This document shows positions 51,167 to 60,643 of a stretch of DNA of 64,000 nucleotides, one piece after another. The translations under genes were made by a program, and so were the position numbers. Position 1 is the first letter of the stretch. Every line of letters starts with the position of its first letter. Location: contig JAUICM010000002.1 in NCBI GenBank assembly GCA_030427885.1, positions 62,001 to 126,000 of the forward strand. Direction: 5' to 3'. Source of the DNA: Rhodothermia bacterium. Lineage in GTDB: Bacteria > Bacteroidota > Rhodothermia > Balneolales > Balneolaceae. Below the pieces are notes generated by a model. It was not told the DNA's origin, made no database searches, and was given only the letters and a program-made list of their open reading frames with translations.

Positions 51167-52190
51167 CTTTCAGAGGAATTTCGGGGATCACAGTACTGTT
51201 CGTTCCTGCCCCCAGTGCTATCACGCGTTGTGCCAGATATCGGATATCACACACTTCCGGGAGCTCCACCTTTTTACCAAAACGGATCCAGTTACGCAGA
51301 CGGGCCACGAAATCATCTCCAACTTCATACACCACATCTCCGCCCAGCTCTTCGATGGCTGCTGCATTACACAGTTGCTCATATTGATTTTTGATCGGGA
51401 TCACCATCAACTTCTTGTTCAGATACATTGCTTCTGAAGGCCCTTCAAATCCTGCTGAACAAAGGAATCCTACCGAACTTTCGATACTATTAAGAAAAGG
51501 AATATGTCCGACTGGCTTCACGCTGGTATTCCCAAAATGATATTCCTTTTCGCATTCCGGAGAGAAGATCTCCCAATCTATTTCAGGAACTTTATTAAAG
51601 ATCGAGACCAGGGAATGATGTGAGAATGCTGGCAAATACACTGTAACATGATTTCCCTCGGTGGGCTTAAGATCCAGAATCTCCTGACGCAATACCGGCG
51701 GCTCAATAAAATTATCGTAGCGGATGTAATGGGTGCCCAGATATTCATCACATGGAGCAAAATGCCGGATGATTCCTTCAGCCAGAAGAGATTTCTTATA
51801 CGGACGTGGTGACTTCACTGACATAAACGAAGCCTGGTGACTCAAACCAACGCTTCTCACTCCGGCCAGTTTAGCAGCCCAGGCAGTTACCGGTTCGAAG
51901 TCGCACAAAACAAAGTCATAATCTTCCAGAGGGATTGACTGTACGTCCTGCATAAATGTTACAGGCTTAAGGTTTATAGCGGTCTCAAACAGATCCACAC
52001 TTCCTTTACTATCGTATGTCAGGCTGATCCCTCTTTTTTTGAAATCAACCCCTCCGTCCAGATCCATGTGAAAATTGTATCCACTCAACAAAACATCCAC
52101 TTCTACAAACTCGCGAAGAATAGGAATAAGTGCTTTTGCCCTGTTGATATGTCCGTGACCTGTTCCCTGAACACCGTATAGAATTTTCAT
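51147..52190 (-). CDS. Glycosyltransferase (GT-B, MJ1255-like)
   Basis: 347 residues. The N-terminal Rossmann half opens with KILYGVQGTGHGHINRAKAL, a glycine-histidine loop shared with MurG-type and MJ1255-like transferases; the C-terminal half has GFLCSAGFEGPSEAMYLNKKLMVIP, the nucleotide-sugar binding site pattern. It should move a sugar from a nucleotide donor, probably to a lipid. The start overlaps the phosphoesterase stop by 4 bases (ATGA), so the pair is coupled and presumably acts in one envelope-lipid pathway. Acceptor unknown. Confidence 0.85.
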   Translation of the reverse strand: MKILYGVQGTGHGHINRAKALIPILREFVEVDVLLSGYNFHMDLDGGVDFKKRGISLTYDSKGSVDLFETAINLKPVTFMQDVQSIPLEDYDFVLCDFEPVTAWAAKLAGVRSVGLSHQASFMSVKSPRPYKKSLLAEGIIRHFAPCDEYLGTHYIRYDNFIEPPVLRQEILDLKPTEGNHVTVYLPAFSHHSLVSIFNKVPEIDWEIFSPECEKEYHFGNTSVKPVGHIPFLNSIESSVGFLCSAGFEGPSEAMYLNKKLMVIPIKNQYEQLCNAAAIEELGGDVVYEVGDDFVARLRNWIRFGKKVELPEVCDIRYLAQRVIALGAGTNSTVIPEIPLKATGTSL

Positions 52191-53005
52191 CCGATCATCA
52201 CCTTTGAGTTGTTAACCGAATGAGTCTGTATTAGCTGAGTAATACGGGGATTATCTTTCAGCACCGCATCTTCTTCATATCGGTATAAACTCCATTCATC
52301 CCCATCGTATTCGAGTGAAGTCAGATTTTCGATCCAGTCTCCGGAATTGAGATAGATCACGGAACCTTTGTCATTTTCATATCCTCTGATCTTCGGCTGG
52401 TGAATATGTCCGCATACCACATAATCGTAGCCTTCATCGATGGCCAACTCCATAGCAGTTACTTCAAAGTCATCCACAAAACTTACTGCCGTCTTAACCC
52501 CGTTCTTAATTTTTTTTGAAAGTGAGATCTTTCCAAAACCCAGTTTCATGGAAATGAAATTTACCCACCGGTTGATCAGAATAAGCAGCTCATATCCATG
52601 CCCGCCCAGTTTTGCCAGCCATTTGGAATATTTCATGGTCACATCAAAAATATCGCCGTGGAAGAACCACACTTTTTCACCATTCAGTTCTAACACCAGT
52701 TTATCACGGATAAACAGAGGCCCCAGCTGCAGGCTTGAGATCTTGCGCAGGGTTTCGTCGTGATTTCCCGTGAGATAGTAGATATCCACTCCGTTGGTCA
52801 TCATCGTGATCAGGGTCCGGATCACATGCATGTGGGCTTCGGGCCAGTAATATTTCTTGAACTGCCACATGTCGATGAAATCACCGTTGAGGATCACCCT
52901 CTTTGGGTCGATTGAATTCAAATACTGAACCAACTCCACTGCATGGCACCCAATGGTTCCGAGATGCACGTCTGATATCACTACCGTATCGAGAGGTCTT
53001 TTCAT
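52187..53005 (-). CDS. LpxH-like metallophosphoesterase (UDP-diacylglucosamine diphosphatase family)
   Basis: 272 residues from the ATG at 53005. The five calcineurin-like metal motifs are complete: SDVHLG, NGDFIDMW, TGNHDE, FFHGDIFD and CGHIHQP. The layout with a long helical insert (about 115-190) fits the UDP-2,3-diacylglucosamine diphosphatase family of lipid A synthesis. Many Bacteroidota have extra paralogues paired with glycosyltransferases, so the substrate may be another nucleotide-lipid or sugar-nucleotide diphosphate. Coupled by a 4-base overlap to the glycosyltransferase. Confidence 0.85.
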   Translation of the reverse strand: MKRPLDTVVISDVHLGTIGCHAVELVQYLNSIDPKRVILNGDFIDMWQFKKYYWPEAHMHVIRTLITMMTNGVDIYYLTGNHDETLRKISSLQLGPLFIRDKLVLELNGEKVWFFHGDIFDVTMKYSKWLAKLGGHGYELLILINRWVNFISMKLGFGKISLSKKIKNGVKTAVSFVDDFEVTAMELAIDEGYDYVVCGHIHQPKIRGYENDKGSVIYLNSGDWIENLTSLEYDGDEWSLYRYEEDAVLKDNPRITQLIQTHSVNNSKVMIG

Positions 53006-53160
53006 AGCCTGATAATTGATGATTAATGACAAATAACGTCAATTAGTGTTATCAGAGAGTAGCTACAGCATTACTATTTGGTAACGGAACTGTTAAGGGA
53101 ACGTAACCTGTGTTTGGCTCTTTAAGCTTATATTGGACTAAAGACAACCAACCAAACTTT

Positions 53161-53616
53161 ATGCCTGACCAAATTTCCCAAAAAATTGTACATGTACATC
53201 TCAGTAAAGATGATGTTTTTAAAACCACCCTGACGGCAGGGAATCACGAGCTTCTGGCTGATGAACCCAGGAATGTACCAGGTGGCAATGACCAGGGGTC
53301 CGATCCCTACGACTACCTCCTGATGTCACTGGGTTCATGTACCGCGATGACCGTGAAGATGTACGCCCGTCAAAAGAAATGGCCACTCGAAGATATATTC
53401 CTGGAAATGAGGCACAGCAAACGACATGCTGAAGATTGTGCTAATTGTGAAGTTCCGGAAGCTAAGATCGATGTGATCGAAAAAGAATTGATCATAAAAG
53501 GAGACCTGAGCCAGGAGCAACTAGACAAGCTGCTTGAGATCTCAAAGAAATGTCCGGTTCATAAAACGCTGGTTGGAGAGCTTGAGATCGAAAGCATCCT
53601 TTCTGTGAATATGTAG
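53161..53616 (+). CDS. OsmC/Ohr-family peroxide-resistance protein
   Basis: 151 residues from the ATG at 53161; a GTG at 53110 would add an unrelated lead. Both redox cysteines are present: SLGSCTAMTVKMYARQKKWPL (about 61) and KCPVHKTL (about 132). OsmC proteins reduce organic hydroperoxides; the YxxQKKWPL variant is the OsmC-like (YhfA/COG1765) group. Additional cysteines in DCANCEVPEA suggest a metal site or extra redox pair. Monocistronic, cytoplasmic. Confidence 0.92.
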   Translation: MPDQISQKIVHVHLSKDDVFKTTLTAGNHELLADEPRNVPGGNDQGSDPYDYLLMSLGSCTAMTVKMYARQKKWPLEDIFLEMRHSKRHAEDCANCEVPEAKIDVIEKELIIKGDLSQEQLDKLLEISKKCPVHKTLVGELEIESILSVNM

Positions 53617-53702
53617 TCCAGATTATTTCGATTTCGGATTAATGCTTTATTACATTATTCTGTTCTTCACTTAGTTTAATGGTAACTAATTGATTATTAG
53701 TC

Positions 53703-54854
53703 ATGCTACAGAAACTGAATTCTAAGATTTTTGCTTTAATACTGCTTCTAAGTATCACTGTATCCTGTAAATCCAAAGTCGAATCTGAATCTACTTTCGA
53801 AGAAAGAATATTCACCCCCATTGAAGACCTTAGGATAGAGGACACTGATGAGCATTTCATTGGTAAGATAGGCCATATTGCCATTGGCATGAATAATGAG
53901 ATCTATATCGCTGACGATGCTAAACTCACCATTCATATGTATGACGCAGAAGGCCATTTCCTGAAAGAGTTTGGAAGAGAAGGCCGTGGCCCCGGAGAGT
54001 TTCTTTATATCGGAGGAATAAAAACCTTCCCGGATGGCAGGCTTGCTACCTGGGATCAAAGAAACCAACGAATCAGTGTTTTTTCTTTTAACGGAGAATT
54101 TATAACCAGCCACAATGTTAATTCAGGATTAAACGGTATGGAACTCTTTAAGGTTAATCCAAACGGAGAATTCTTTGTTAAAAGAATGCTGCGAGCAAAG
54201 AGAAACGGTCGAAATAATGCAGATATTAGCATGGCATGGTTGCACGTATCCAAAGACGGACAGGTAACTGATACACTTCATATTCTTAAGGATCCTAATG
54301 AAAACCGTGGATTTGTTTACTTTTCGCCATCAGGCCCTTCTTTTAGTTTCATAGAGTTAACTATTTCCGCTCTAAGTCCATTCGGATACTTTATCGTAGG
54401 TAGGAATACCGACTATAAACTTGAGTTAAGAAAATCTTCAGGAACTGTTACCATATCTCATGATTACATCCCGGTTAAATTGAAACCCGAGGAAGAAACG
54501 CGATGGAAAAGATCCTTAAACAGGGTTGCTGCACAAGGGAATGATGTGGACACTAGCATACCAGATACTAAACCCGTTTATAAACAGATTCTGACTGATT
54601 CAGAAGGCCGCATCTGGATCCATAGATATACAGAAGCTGATTATTCTGAATCTCCTATTTATACTGAAGAAGGCGGCTGGTGGGAAGCGGCGGCTTTCGA
54701 TATCTTTTTGGATGATGGCAGCTTTCACGGATCTGTAAAATTTCCACATGGTTTTAATTTCACCGATGCTAAAGGGAACTTTGCTTACGGGGTGCTCACA
54801 ACAGATGATCTGGCGGAACATGTGGTGCGTTATAAACTTACTCCCAATCGCTGA
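53703..54854 (+). CDS. Six-bladed beta-propeller lipoprotein
   Basis: 383 residues. Lipoprotein signal with ITVSC (Cys22). The propeller repeats include GHIAIGMNNEIYIADDAKLTI, the hallmark FGREGRGPGEF turn (about 92-102), and the WDQRNQRISVFSFNGEF blade. Same broad family (DUF5128 / 6-bladed beta-propeller) as the protein at 25491-26438, but here in ordinary base composition and without a peptide or ABC transporter beside it. Function unknown; presumably envelope-exposed. Confidence 0.88.
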   Translation: MLQKLNSKIFALILLLSITVSCKSKVESESTFEERIFTPIEDLRIEDTDEHFIGKIGHIAIGMNNEIYIADDAKLTIHMYDAEGHFLKEFGREGRGPGEFLYIGGIKTFPDGRLATWDQRNQRISVFSFNGEFITSHNVNSGLNGMELFKVNPNGEFFVKRMLRAKRNGRNNADISMAWLHVSKDGQVTDTLHILKDPNENRGFVYFSPSGPSFSFIELTISALSPFGYFIVGRNTDYKLELRKSSGTVTISHDYIPVKLKPEEETRWKRSLNRVAAQGNDVDTSIPDTKPVYKQILTDSEGRIWIHRYTEADYSESPIYTEEGGWWEAAAFDIFLDDGSFHGSVKFPHGFNFTDAKGNFAYGVLTTDDLAEHVVRYKLTPNR

Positions 54855-54929
54855 TTGAGCTGATTATTAATTAGTTTAAGCAAGCACTTCCCTCCTCTCT
54901 TTTCTATATTCCGTTCAAATATTAGAGAT

Positions 54930-56282
54930 ATGACTACAGAGGAAATTACTCAGTTAATTCAGGAACTGGACGTTCGAAATGTAAAGTTCGGGGTCACCGA
55001 CATTGACGGTATTTTACGGGGAAAAATGATCAGCACGGAGAAATTCCTGAAGGCTCTGCATTGCGATATCGGTTTCTGTAATGTGATCTTCGGGTGGGAT
55101 GTGAATGATGCCTGCTATGATAACACTGAAGTGAGTGGCTGGCATACCGGATACCCCGATTCTTTTGCTACTGTTGATCCAGGCTCCTATCGTAAAATTC
55201 CCTGGGAGGATAATAAACCATTCTTTCTGGGTGATTTCTCTTCCTCTGATGATATGAAAGAAGTTTGTCCACGATCACTTCTGAAAAGGATCCGAAATGA
55301 AGCGTTGGAACTTGGATATTCACCAAAATTCTCAGCTGAGTACGAATGGTTTAATTTTGATGAAACTCCCCACAGCCTCCGGGACAAAGGATATGCCGAT
55401 CCGACCCCAATGACCCCGGGTATGTTTGGATATTCCCTGCTGAGGGCCTCACAAAACAGTGAGTATTTCAATGAACTCTTTGACCGTCTTCATGAATTTG
55501 GTATTCCGCTGGAAGGAATTCATACCGAAACAGGTGATGGTGTGTATGAAGCCGCCATAACGTATGATGACATTCTTGAATCAGCAGACCGTGCAGCGCT
55601 GTTCAAAACAGCGGTTAAAGAGATCGCTTCTCAGTTTGATCTGACTGCCAGCTTCATGGCAAAGTGGAATCCCAAGCTTCCGGGGTGCAGCGCGCATCTG
55701 CATCAAAGTCTGTGGGATGATAAGGGAACTAACCTCTTTTATGATCCAGAAACCGAAAACCATATTAGTAAGCTGTTAGAACATTATCTGGCCGGTGTTC
55801 TGCATTGCCTGCCTCACCTTTTACCGATGTATGCCCCCACTGTGAATAGCTACAAACGCTATGTGGAAGGTTCCTGGGCAGCGACCACAGTCAGCTGGGG
55901 TATCGAAAACAGAACCACTGCACTCAGAGTGATCAATCACAGTGAAGATTCCATGAGATTGGAAAATCGTGTTCCCGGTGCTGATTCAAATCCGTACCTG
56001 AGCATGGCAGCAAGTCTGGCTTCCGGACTATATGGGATCAGGAATAAACTCACTCTGAATCTGCCCGCTACCATAGGAAATGAGTACAAAAATGCAGGTT
56101 CAACACCCTTGCCCTCTGACCTTCATAAAGCAACCGAAGCTATGAAGAGATCTGAGATACCTAAGGAATTGTTTGGGGAAGCATTTGTGGATCACTTTAT
56201 AAGAACCCGGGAATGGGAATGGAGACAGTATGACCCACAGGATCGCAACTGGGAAATGAAACGATATTTCGAAATTATATAG
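54930..56282 (+). CDS. Glutamine-synthetase-family ligase
   Basis: 450 residues. The GS fold is clear: N-terminal beta-grasp part (KFGVTDIDGILRGK), the metal/ATP site KFSAEYEWF, EGIHTETGDGVYE, the ammonia/substrate loop region CSAHLHQSLWD, and RVPGADSNPYLSMAASLASGL. There is no adenylylation tyrosine segment. The overall length and motif spelling fit the gamma-glutamyl-polyamine/amine synthetase group (PuuA, GlnA3-like) better than housekeeping GS. It should join a carboxylate (glutamate or analogue) to an amine with ATP. It leads a tight three-gene operon with a kinase-like and a HAD phosphatase-like gene. Confidence 0.9.
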   Translation: MTTEEITQLIQELDVRNVKFGVTDIDGILRGKMISTEKFLKALHCDIGFCNVIFGWDVNDACYDNTEVSGWHTGYPDSFATVDPGSYRKIPWEDNKPFFLGDFSSSDDMKEVCPRSLLKRIRNEALELGYSPKFSAEYEWFNFDETPHSLRDKGYADPTPMTPGMFGYSLLRASQNSEYFNELFDRLHEFGIPLEGIHTETGDGVYEAAITYDDILESADRAALFKTAVKEIASQFDLTASFMAKWNPKLPGCSAHLHQSLWDDKGTNLFYDPETENHISKLLEHYLAGVLHCLPHLLPMYAPTVNSYKRYVEGSWAATTVSWGIENRTTALRVINHSEDSMRLENRVPGADSNPYLSMAASLASGLYGIRNKLTLNLPATIGNEYKNAGSTPLPSDLHKATEAMKRSEIPKELFGEAFVDHFIRTREWEWRQYDPQDRNWEMKRYFEII

Positions 56283-56293
56283 CAGTCTGACAC

Positions 56294-57337
56294 ATGTCAT
56301 TTATTGATTTTAACGCCATTGTAAGTGAAGCCTGGGAAGCCTACGACAATTCCAGGGAGATCGTTCGCATCGAAGATATCAGTGCCAAGGTATCTACAAA
56401 TCACGTATACCGGATCACCTTAAAAGATCACAATATCATTGTGGCGAAACTCTCCTATTTCGGACGTTTTGAGCATTTCGTAGAAGATCATTCCATCATC
56501 AACGCGCTTTCTAATAACCTGCCCGGACCGTTTGAGAATTTTCTGGCACGTTCACTCATGAAAGGAAATGAGCTGTTCGTACACCGGCACCAAAGTGAGG
56601 TGATCGATGCATGGGTGGTTTTCTACCGCCCAATCAAGATCCGGAATAAACTTCCCCGAAAGTTGAATGAACACCAGATCAAACGTCTTGCACAGGAAAT
56701 GGCGAAGTTTCATAAAGCATGCCACACGGTAAGGGGCACTCTCCCTAAATCAGCCAAAAGTATGAATGTGGATATCAACGACCTGGTGGCCACACTGGAT
56801 TCTGATGAGGGCAAATTTCAGTTTCATAAATACATCGACCTGATCTATGATCAGTGTGAGACTTTCAAGAAAAATTATGTAGCACTGGATGCCGATTCTA
56901 TGGATGTGATCCCTGTTTTTGTGGACTGGAACATCGGTAACTTCTCCGTCACCAATACCTTTCAACTATTTTCGAGATGGGATTACGACTGGTTCAGAAT
57001 GAGTTCGAGGGTCATGGATTTCTATTTCTTCAGCCGGGTGGTTTCTGAAGTGGGTGACCGCACCATTTTCACCTATAACATTGATGTGTTAATGCACGAA
57101 CGATTCCAGCTGTTCCTGAAAGAATATCACAAGATATTCCCCCTCACTGAAAAAGACATTTTGATCCTGAAAGAAACATACCGCTTCTTCCTGCTCACTT
57201 ATGTGGTGAAGTACGGCCGATATTTCTTTCACGAGATCTTTGCTAATAAACTCCAGCAGGAAGTATTCGAAACCCATCTTCCGTCCATTGAAAAAAAATT
57301 CGACCCTAAACCCTTGCTCAAAGCCCTGGATCTGTAA
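56294..57337 (+). CDS. Aminoglycoside-phosphotransferase-like small-molecule kinase
   Basis: 347 residues. The N-lobe has a VYRITLKDHNIIVAKLSYF strand pair with the ATP-lysine. The catalytic loop is VDWNIGN (D211 to N216), where classic APH has HGDxxxxN, and the metal-binding Asp is in DYDWF (230-234). This is a diverged but apparently competent APH/choline-kinase fold. It starts 11 bases after the GS-like gene and ends 2 bases before the HAD gene, so the three act together. A substrate that is ligated, phosphorylated and dephosphorylated is suggested; its identity is unknown. Confidence 0.8.
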   Translation: MSFIDFNAIVSEAWEAYDNSREIVRIEDISAKVSTNHVYRITLKDHNIIVAKLSYFGRFEHFVEDHSIINALSNNLPGPFENFLARSLMKGNELFVHRHQSEVIDAWVVFYRPIKIRNKLPRKLNEHQIKRLAQEMAKFHKACHTVRGTLPKSAKSMNVDINDLVATLDSDEGKFQFHKYIDLIYDQCETFKKNYVALDADSMDVIPVFVDWNIGNFSVTNTFQLFSRWDYDWFRMSSRVMDFYFFSRVVSEVGDRTIFTYNIDVLMHERFQLFLKEYHKIFPLTEKDILILKETYRFFLLTYVVKYGRYFFHEIFANKLQQEVFETHLPSIEKKFDPKPLLKALDL

Positions 57338-57339
57338 TT

Positions 57340-58188
57340 ATGGAATACCCTTCTTTTTTTGATATTGCAAAAGAATACAAAGTGATCATGCTGGATTCCT
57401 ATGGCGTGGTTAAAAACCATAAAGGCCTCATTGAAGGAATCCCAAATACGATCGACTGGATCAAGAAAGAAGGCAAGGCTTTCAGGTTACTTACCAATGA
57501 TGCCTCCCGAAGTCAGGAACAGCAAAAAGAAAGCCTTGGCAGACTGGGACTGAAAAATATTGATCTCCATGAGATCATTACTTCAGGAATGATGGCTAAA
57601 CAGTTTCTGGAACAAAAGATCACCTCCGGAAAGATCGCATATCTGGGAACTGAGAACTCTGCTGAATATATCCTGCAATCAGGTCTTGAGCACATTGCGG
57701 TAAGTGATATCGATATGGATAATATTGATGATATCTCCGCTTTTGTGTTTCTGGATGATGAAGGTTTTGACTGGAATACTGACATCAATAAAACGGTGAA
57801 TCTGCTTCGCAAGAAGACCATGCCTGTGATCCTGGCCAATTCCGACAAATATTACCCGGTAGCCAAACATGATGTAGCCGTTGCCACAGGTGGTATTGCT
57901 AAACTGGTTGAAAGTATGCTCAGTAAAAAATTCATCCACTTCGGGAAACCCGATTCCCAGATGTTCATGTATGCTTATGAAGGCCTGATCGAAGAATATG
58001 GATTCATCGACAAAAAAGACATTCTGATGGTAGGTGATACACTTGGAACAGATATTCTCGGAGGTAATAAATTCGGAGTAAAGACCATGCTGGTACTTTC
58101 GGGAAATACCAGAGAAGAGAATGTAGATATCAATATCAAATCCAGTGGAATCATCCCGGATTACATCTGCCGGTCTGTGATTGAATAA
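57340..58188 (+). CDS. HAD-IIA family phosphatase
   Basis: 282 residues. HAD motifs: LDSYGVV (nucleophile D19; Tyr21 stands where most HAD phosphatases have the acid-base Asp, as in the DxWGV-type IIA subgroup), TNDASRS (motif II), FGKPDSQMF (motif III Lys) and VGDTLGTDILGG (motif IV). A C2-type cap lies between motifs II and III. Relatives dephosphorylate sugar phosphates, PLP or nucleotides. Third gene of the ligase-kinase-phosphatase operon, 2 bases after the kinase. Confidence 0.88.
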   Translation: MEYPSFFDIAKEYKVIMLDSYGVVKNHKGLIEGIPNTIDWIKKEGKAFRLLTNDASRSQEQQKESLGRLGLKNIDLHEIITSGMMAKQFLEQKITSGKIAYLGTENSAEYILQSGLEHIAVSDIDMDNIDDISAFVFLDDEGFDWNTDINKTVNLLRKKTMPVILANSDKYYPVAKHDVAVATGGIAKLVESMLSKKFIHFGKPDSQMFMYAYEGLIEEYGFIDKKDILMVGDTLGTDILGGNKFGVKTMLVLSGNTREENVDINIKSSGIIPDYICRSVIE

Positions 58189-58492
58189 TCCACCTTAATC
58201 GACCTCTGAAATACTGGCGAAACAAGTGATCCTGAAATGAGTGTGTCCCGACAGCTATCGGGACAAATAATTCCACACCGGCTCACAATTTTCAATTTAT
58301 CCGAAATGAACATGGACCTTTGGAATTATTTAGCAAATGGAAGGAGAACGCGCCTGGATTTAAGCGTCTTGATCTTTTCGTTCTTTTGGATCAAGCCAAA
58401 AGGACAAGACCTTAAGCAGTATCTACTTACTTGGCATTGTATAATTTCCACCGATTCCCGTACTTCATCTTAATTAACAATACGGGGTACAT
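58189..58492. other. Repeat-bearing gap
   Basis: 304 bases with no supportable gene. TGTCCCGA (58244-58251) pairs perfectly with TCGGGACA (58258-58265). Further on GTCTTGATC (58366-58374) pairs with GATCAAG (58389-58395), with an outer AAGAC at 58406-58410, a second small palindromic repeat type. A 78-codon open frame running through both is not coding. Confidence 0.55.
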
Positions 58493-59161
58493 TTGATAAC
58501 AAAAGTTCTTGAAAGGCTTTCTTTCGTGGTCATACTGGGTCAGCTTCGCTCGGCCGGACTGATCTTCTTCATTGTATTCAGCTTCGTTCCCTTTTTTGGG
58601 GTTCGCCTGCTTGGCTGGGATCCGGTAATGATGCTGGTTGCTTATTTCGCTGACAGGATCGTCTATCTGATATTCTACTCCATAATGAACCGGGTCATGC
58701 TCAACAGAGGAAATGTTCAGGAAAAACCTTCCATTGTAAAAGAGATATTCGTTGTAGCTGTTTGCTCTTACATGATGCTTCAACTCGGGGCTTTTATCTT
58801 TTCTCTGGGTGGCACCCTCGAACTTGACGAACAAATTCAGGAGCTGGGCATCATCCTGTCCTGCATTGTTGTTTTCTATGGATTCATGTTCTTCCGTGGA
58901 CTTCAAACGACCGATCCTGCATCCTGGAAAGACAATACATTTATTAACGCCATCGGGATCACATTACTTTCGGGCTTTATAGGTATGATCTCTTTCTTCA
59001 GTGCCATTTTTCTTGCTCAGTTTGCAGACGGGACTTTTGCAGCTGCCTTTTTCGGAACCGGTTACGGCATCATGATCTTTGTGTTTGTACTACTCCGTTT
59101 GATCAGTGACCTGATCTTCTTTGCTTTTGCCAATACACGAGTTAAAACAAAAGAAGGATAA
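58493..59161 (+). CDS. DUF6498-like membrane protein
   Basis: 222 residues starting at TTG; an in-frame stop 18 bases upstream and the lack of another start for 45 residues support this choice, with GGGG 9 bases before it. About six membrane helices: RSAGLIFFIVFSFVPFFGV, MMLVAYFADRIVYLIFY, VVAVCSYMMLQLGAFIF and three more. The WDPVMMLVAYFADR segment with a conserved acidic/aromatic face resembles DUF6498 proteins of unknown role. Monocistronic. Confidence 0.75.
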   Translation: MITKVLERLSFVVILGQLRSAGLIFFIVFSFVPFFGVRLLGWDPVMMLVAYFADRIVYLIFYSIMNRVMLNRGNVQEKPSIVKEIFVVAVCSYMMLQLGAFIFSLGGTLELDEQIQELGIILSCIVVFYGFMFFRGLQTTDPASWKDNTFINAIGITLLSGFIGMISFFSAIFLAQFADGTFAAAFFGTGYGIMIFVFVLLRLISDLIFFAFANTRVKTKEG

Positions 59162-59166
59162 TCAGC

Positions 59167-60477
59167 TTAGTTGTTCATCTGTGATAACCGGTACATGAGA
59201 ACCGCCGCTCTTTTAGCCTGATTTGGCAGGGCTTTAAGATAACCAAGTTCACCAATAGTATGTCCATCTGTTCCGCTCATTCCCAATGCATCGATAGCCA
59301 TATCCACATACTGAGCTGTAAATGATACATCCGCAGCTCCGGCTCTAAGCGGATTCACAGCCACCACTTCACCGAGCCCCAGGTCTTCACTTACTTTACT
59401 GTAGATTTCCAGGAGCTTTTCATTTCCAGCTGTTGGTGCCATAGGCGGATACCCATCTCCAAATTCGATCTCAGCCTGAGTTTGAGGAAGGTGATCATTT
59501 ACAATAGCTGTCATTCTCTTCTTCACCCGTTCCAGTTGTTCTTGTGAAATAGCCCTTATATCACCTGTTACCAATGCCGATTCAGCAACTACATTGTTCT
59601 TCCCGAATGCCGTACCACTGCTCGAACCCGGATCGTGTGTTATTGCTGTTCCTCCGATGATCTTCCCTGGATTAAAGGTCAGATATTCCTCATCCCGTAA
59701 TTCATTATAAAAAGTGGTCAGAATTCGGGAAGCTTCATAAATGGCACCTGCTCCTATATCTTCCCTGAATACCTGAGAAGAATGCGCCCGAACCCCTTTT
59801 ACCGTCAGTGTCCAGCCAACGGATCCTCTTCTGGAGATATTAGCTGTTTCCGGATTGCCATCCCCATTCTCGAAGCCAAGAGAGATATCCGCGTATTTAG
59901 CGGCATCGATCAATGCTTTCTTTGACAACTCAAGCGGACGGCCGCTAAGTTCTTCATCACCTGTCATAACTACCGTGATATCCAGATCATCGAGCACACC
60001 AGCTTCTTTAAGAGCTCCGAGTGCCTGCAGCATGATCACGTTTCCACCTTTCATGTCTGCGATCCCCGGACCTTTTGCAACGGAATCGTTCACCATTTCA
60101 AATTTCTGAAAAGGACTGTCCGGTTCAAATACCGTATCCAGATGACCGATCAGTAATAATTTCTTTTTGGCATTCTTTCCGCGATACGTTGCCACCAGAT
60201 GTCCCGCTCTGTTGAATGAACTACCATCGGACCACTCATAGCTAAAACCAAGTTTCTCAAACTCTGAACCCAGAATATCCCCTACTTCGCGAACACCTTC
60301 AAAATTCATGGTCCCGCTATTCATATTCACAGTTTTGATCAGCAGCTCAAGAGCCCGTGTATTGGTATCATCGATATAGGAAGTCATTTTCTTCTCAATA
60401 TCTGAAACCTGTGCACTGACTGAGCCTATTGTGATACATAAAATTCCTAAAATACCTGATATTAATCTGGACAACAT
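59167..60477 (-). CDS. Exported M20-family metallopeptidase (glutamate carboxypeptidase-like)
   Basis: 436 residues from the ATG at 60477, chosen because AAAGGAAAG lies just before it and a clean signal peptide (to SVSAQ) follows; longer frames start in non-coding sequence. Zinc motifs: LLIGHLDTVF, GIADMKGG, and TGDEELSG with the catalytic Glu; dimerisation/lid domain about 215-330; a late His in SGTDGHTIGE. Related enzymes (CPG2) remove C-terminal glutamate from folate-like or peptide substrates in the periplasm. Confidence 0.92.
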   Translation of the reverse strand: MLSRLISGILGILCITIGSVSAQVSDIEKKMTSYIDDTNTRALELLIKTVNMNSGTMNFEGVREVGDILGSEFEKLGFSYEWSDGSSFNRAGHLVATYRGKNAKKKLLLIGHLDTVFEPDSPFQKFEMVNDSVAKGPGIADMKGGNVIMLQALGALKEAGVLDDLDITVVMTGDEELSGRPLELSKKALIDAAKYADISLGFENGDGNPETANISRRGSVGWTLTVKGVRAHSSQVFREDIGAGAIYEASRILTTFYNELRDEEYLTFNPGKIIGGTAITHDPGSSSGTAFGKNNVVAESALVTGDIRAISQEQLERVKKRMTAIVNDHLPQTQAEIEFGDGYPPMAPTAGNEKLLEIYSKVSEDLGLGEVVAVNPLRAGAADVSFTAQYVDMAIDALGMSGTDGHTIGELGYLKALPNQAKRAAVLMYRLSQMNN

Positions 60478-60643
60478 CTTTCCTTTATTTGAACAGTTAC
60501 ACTTTGATTTCATTCTTTTAAAATAGTAATAAGGTGAATTAATATTGATCAGTACTTCTTCTATAATATTTATAGGCAATTGAGATCAATTTTGATCACG
60601 AGATTGAATACATTTTGGTGAGTTAAAACATAATTACAGAATC

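Noticed and set aside
58237-58473. 78-codon plus-strand open frame
   Set aside because: Crosses two palindromic repeats; no homology recognised and no ribosome binding site.
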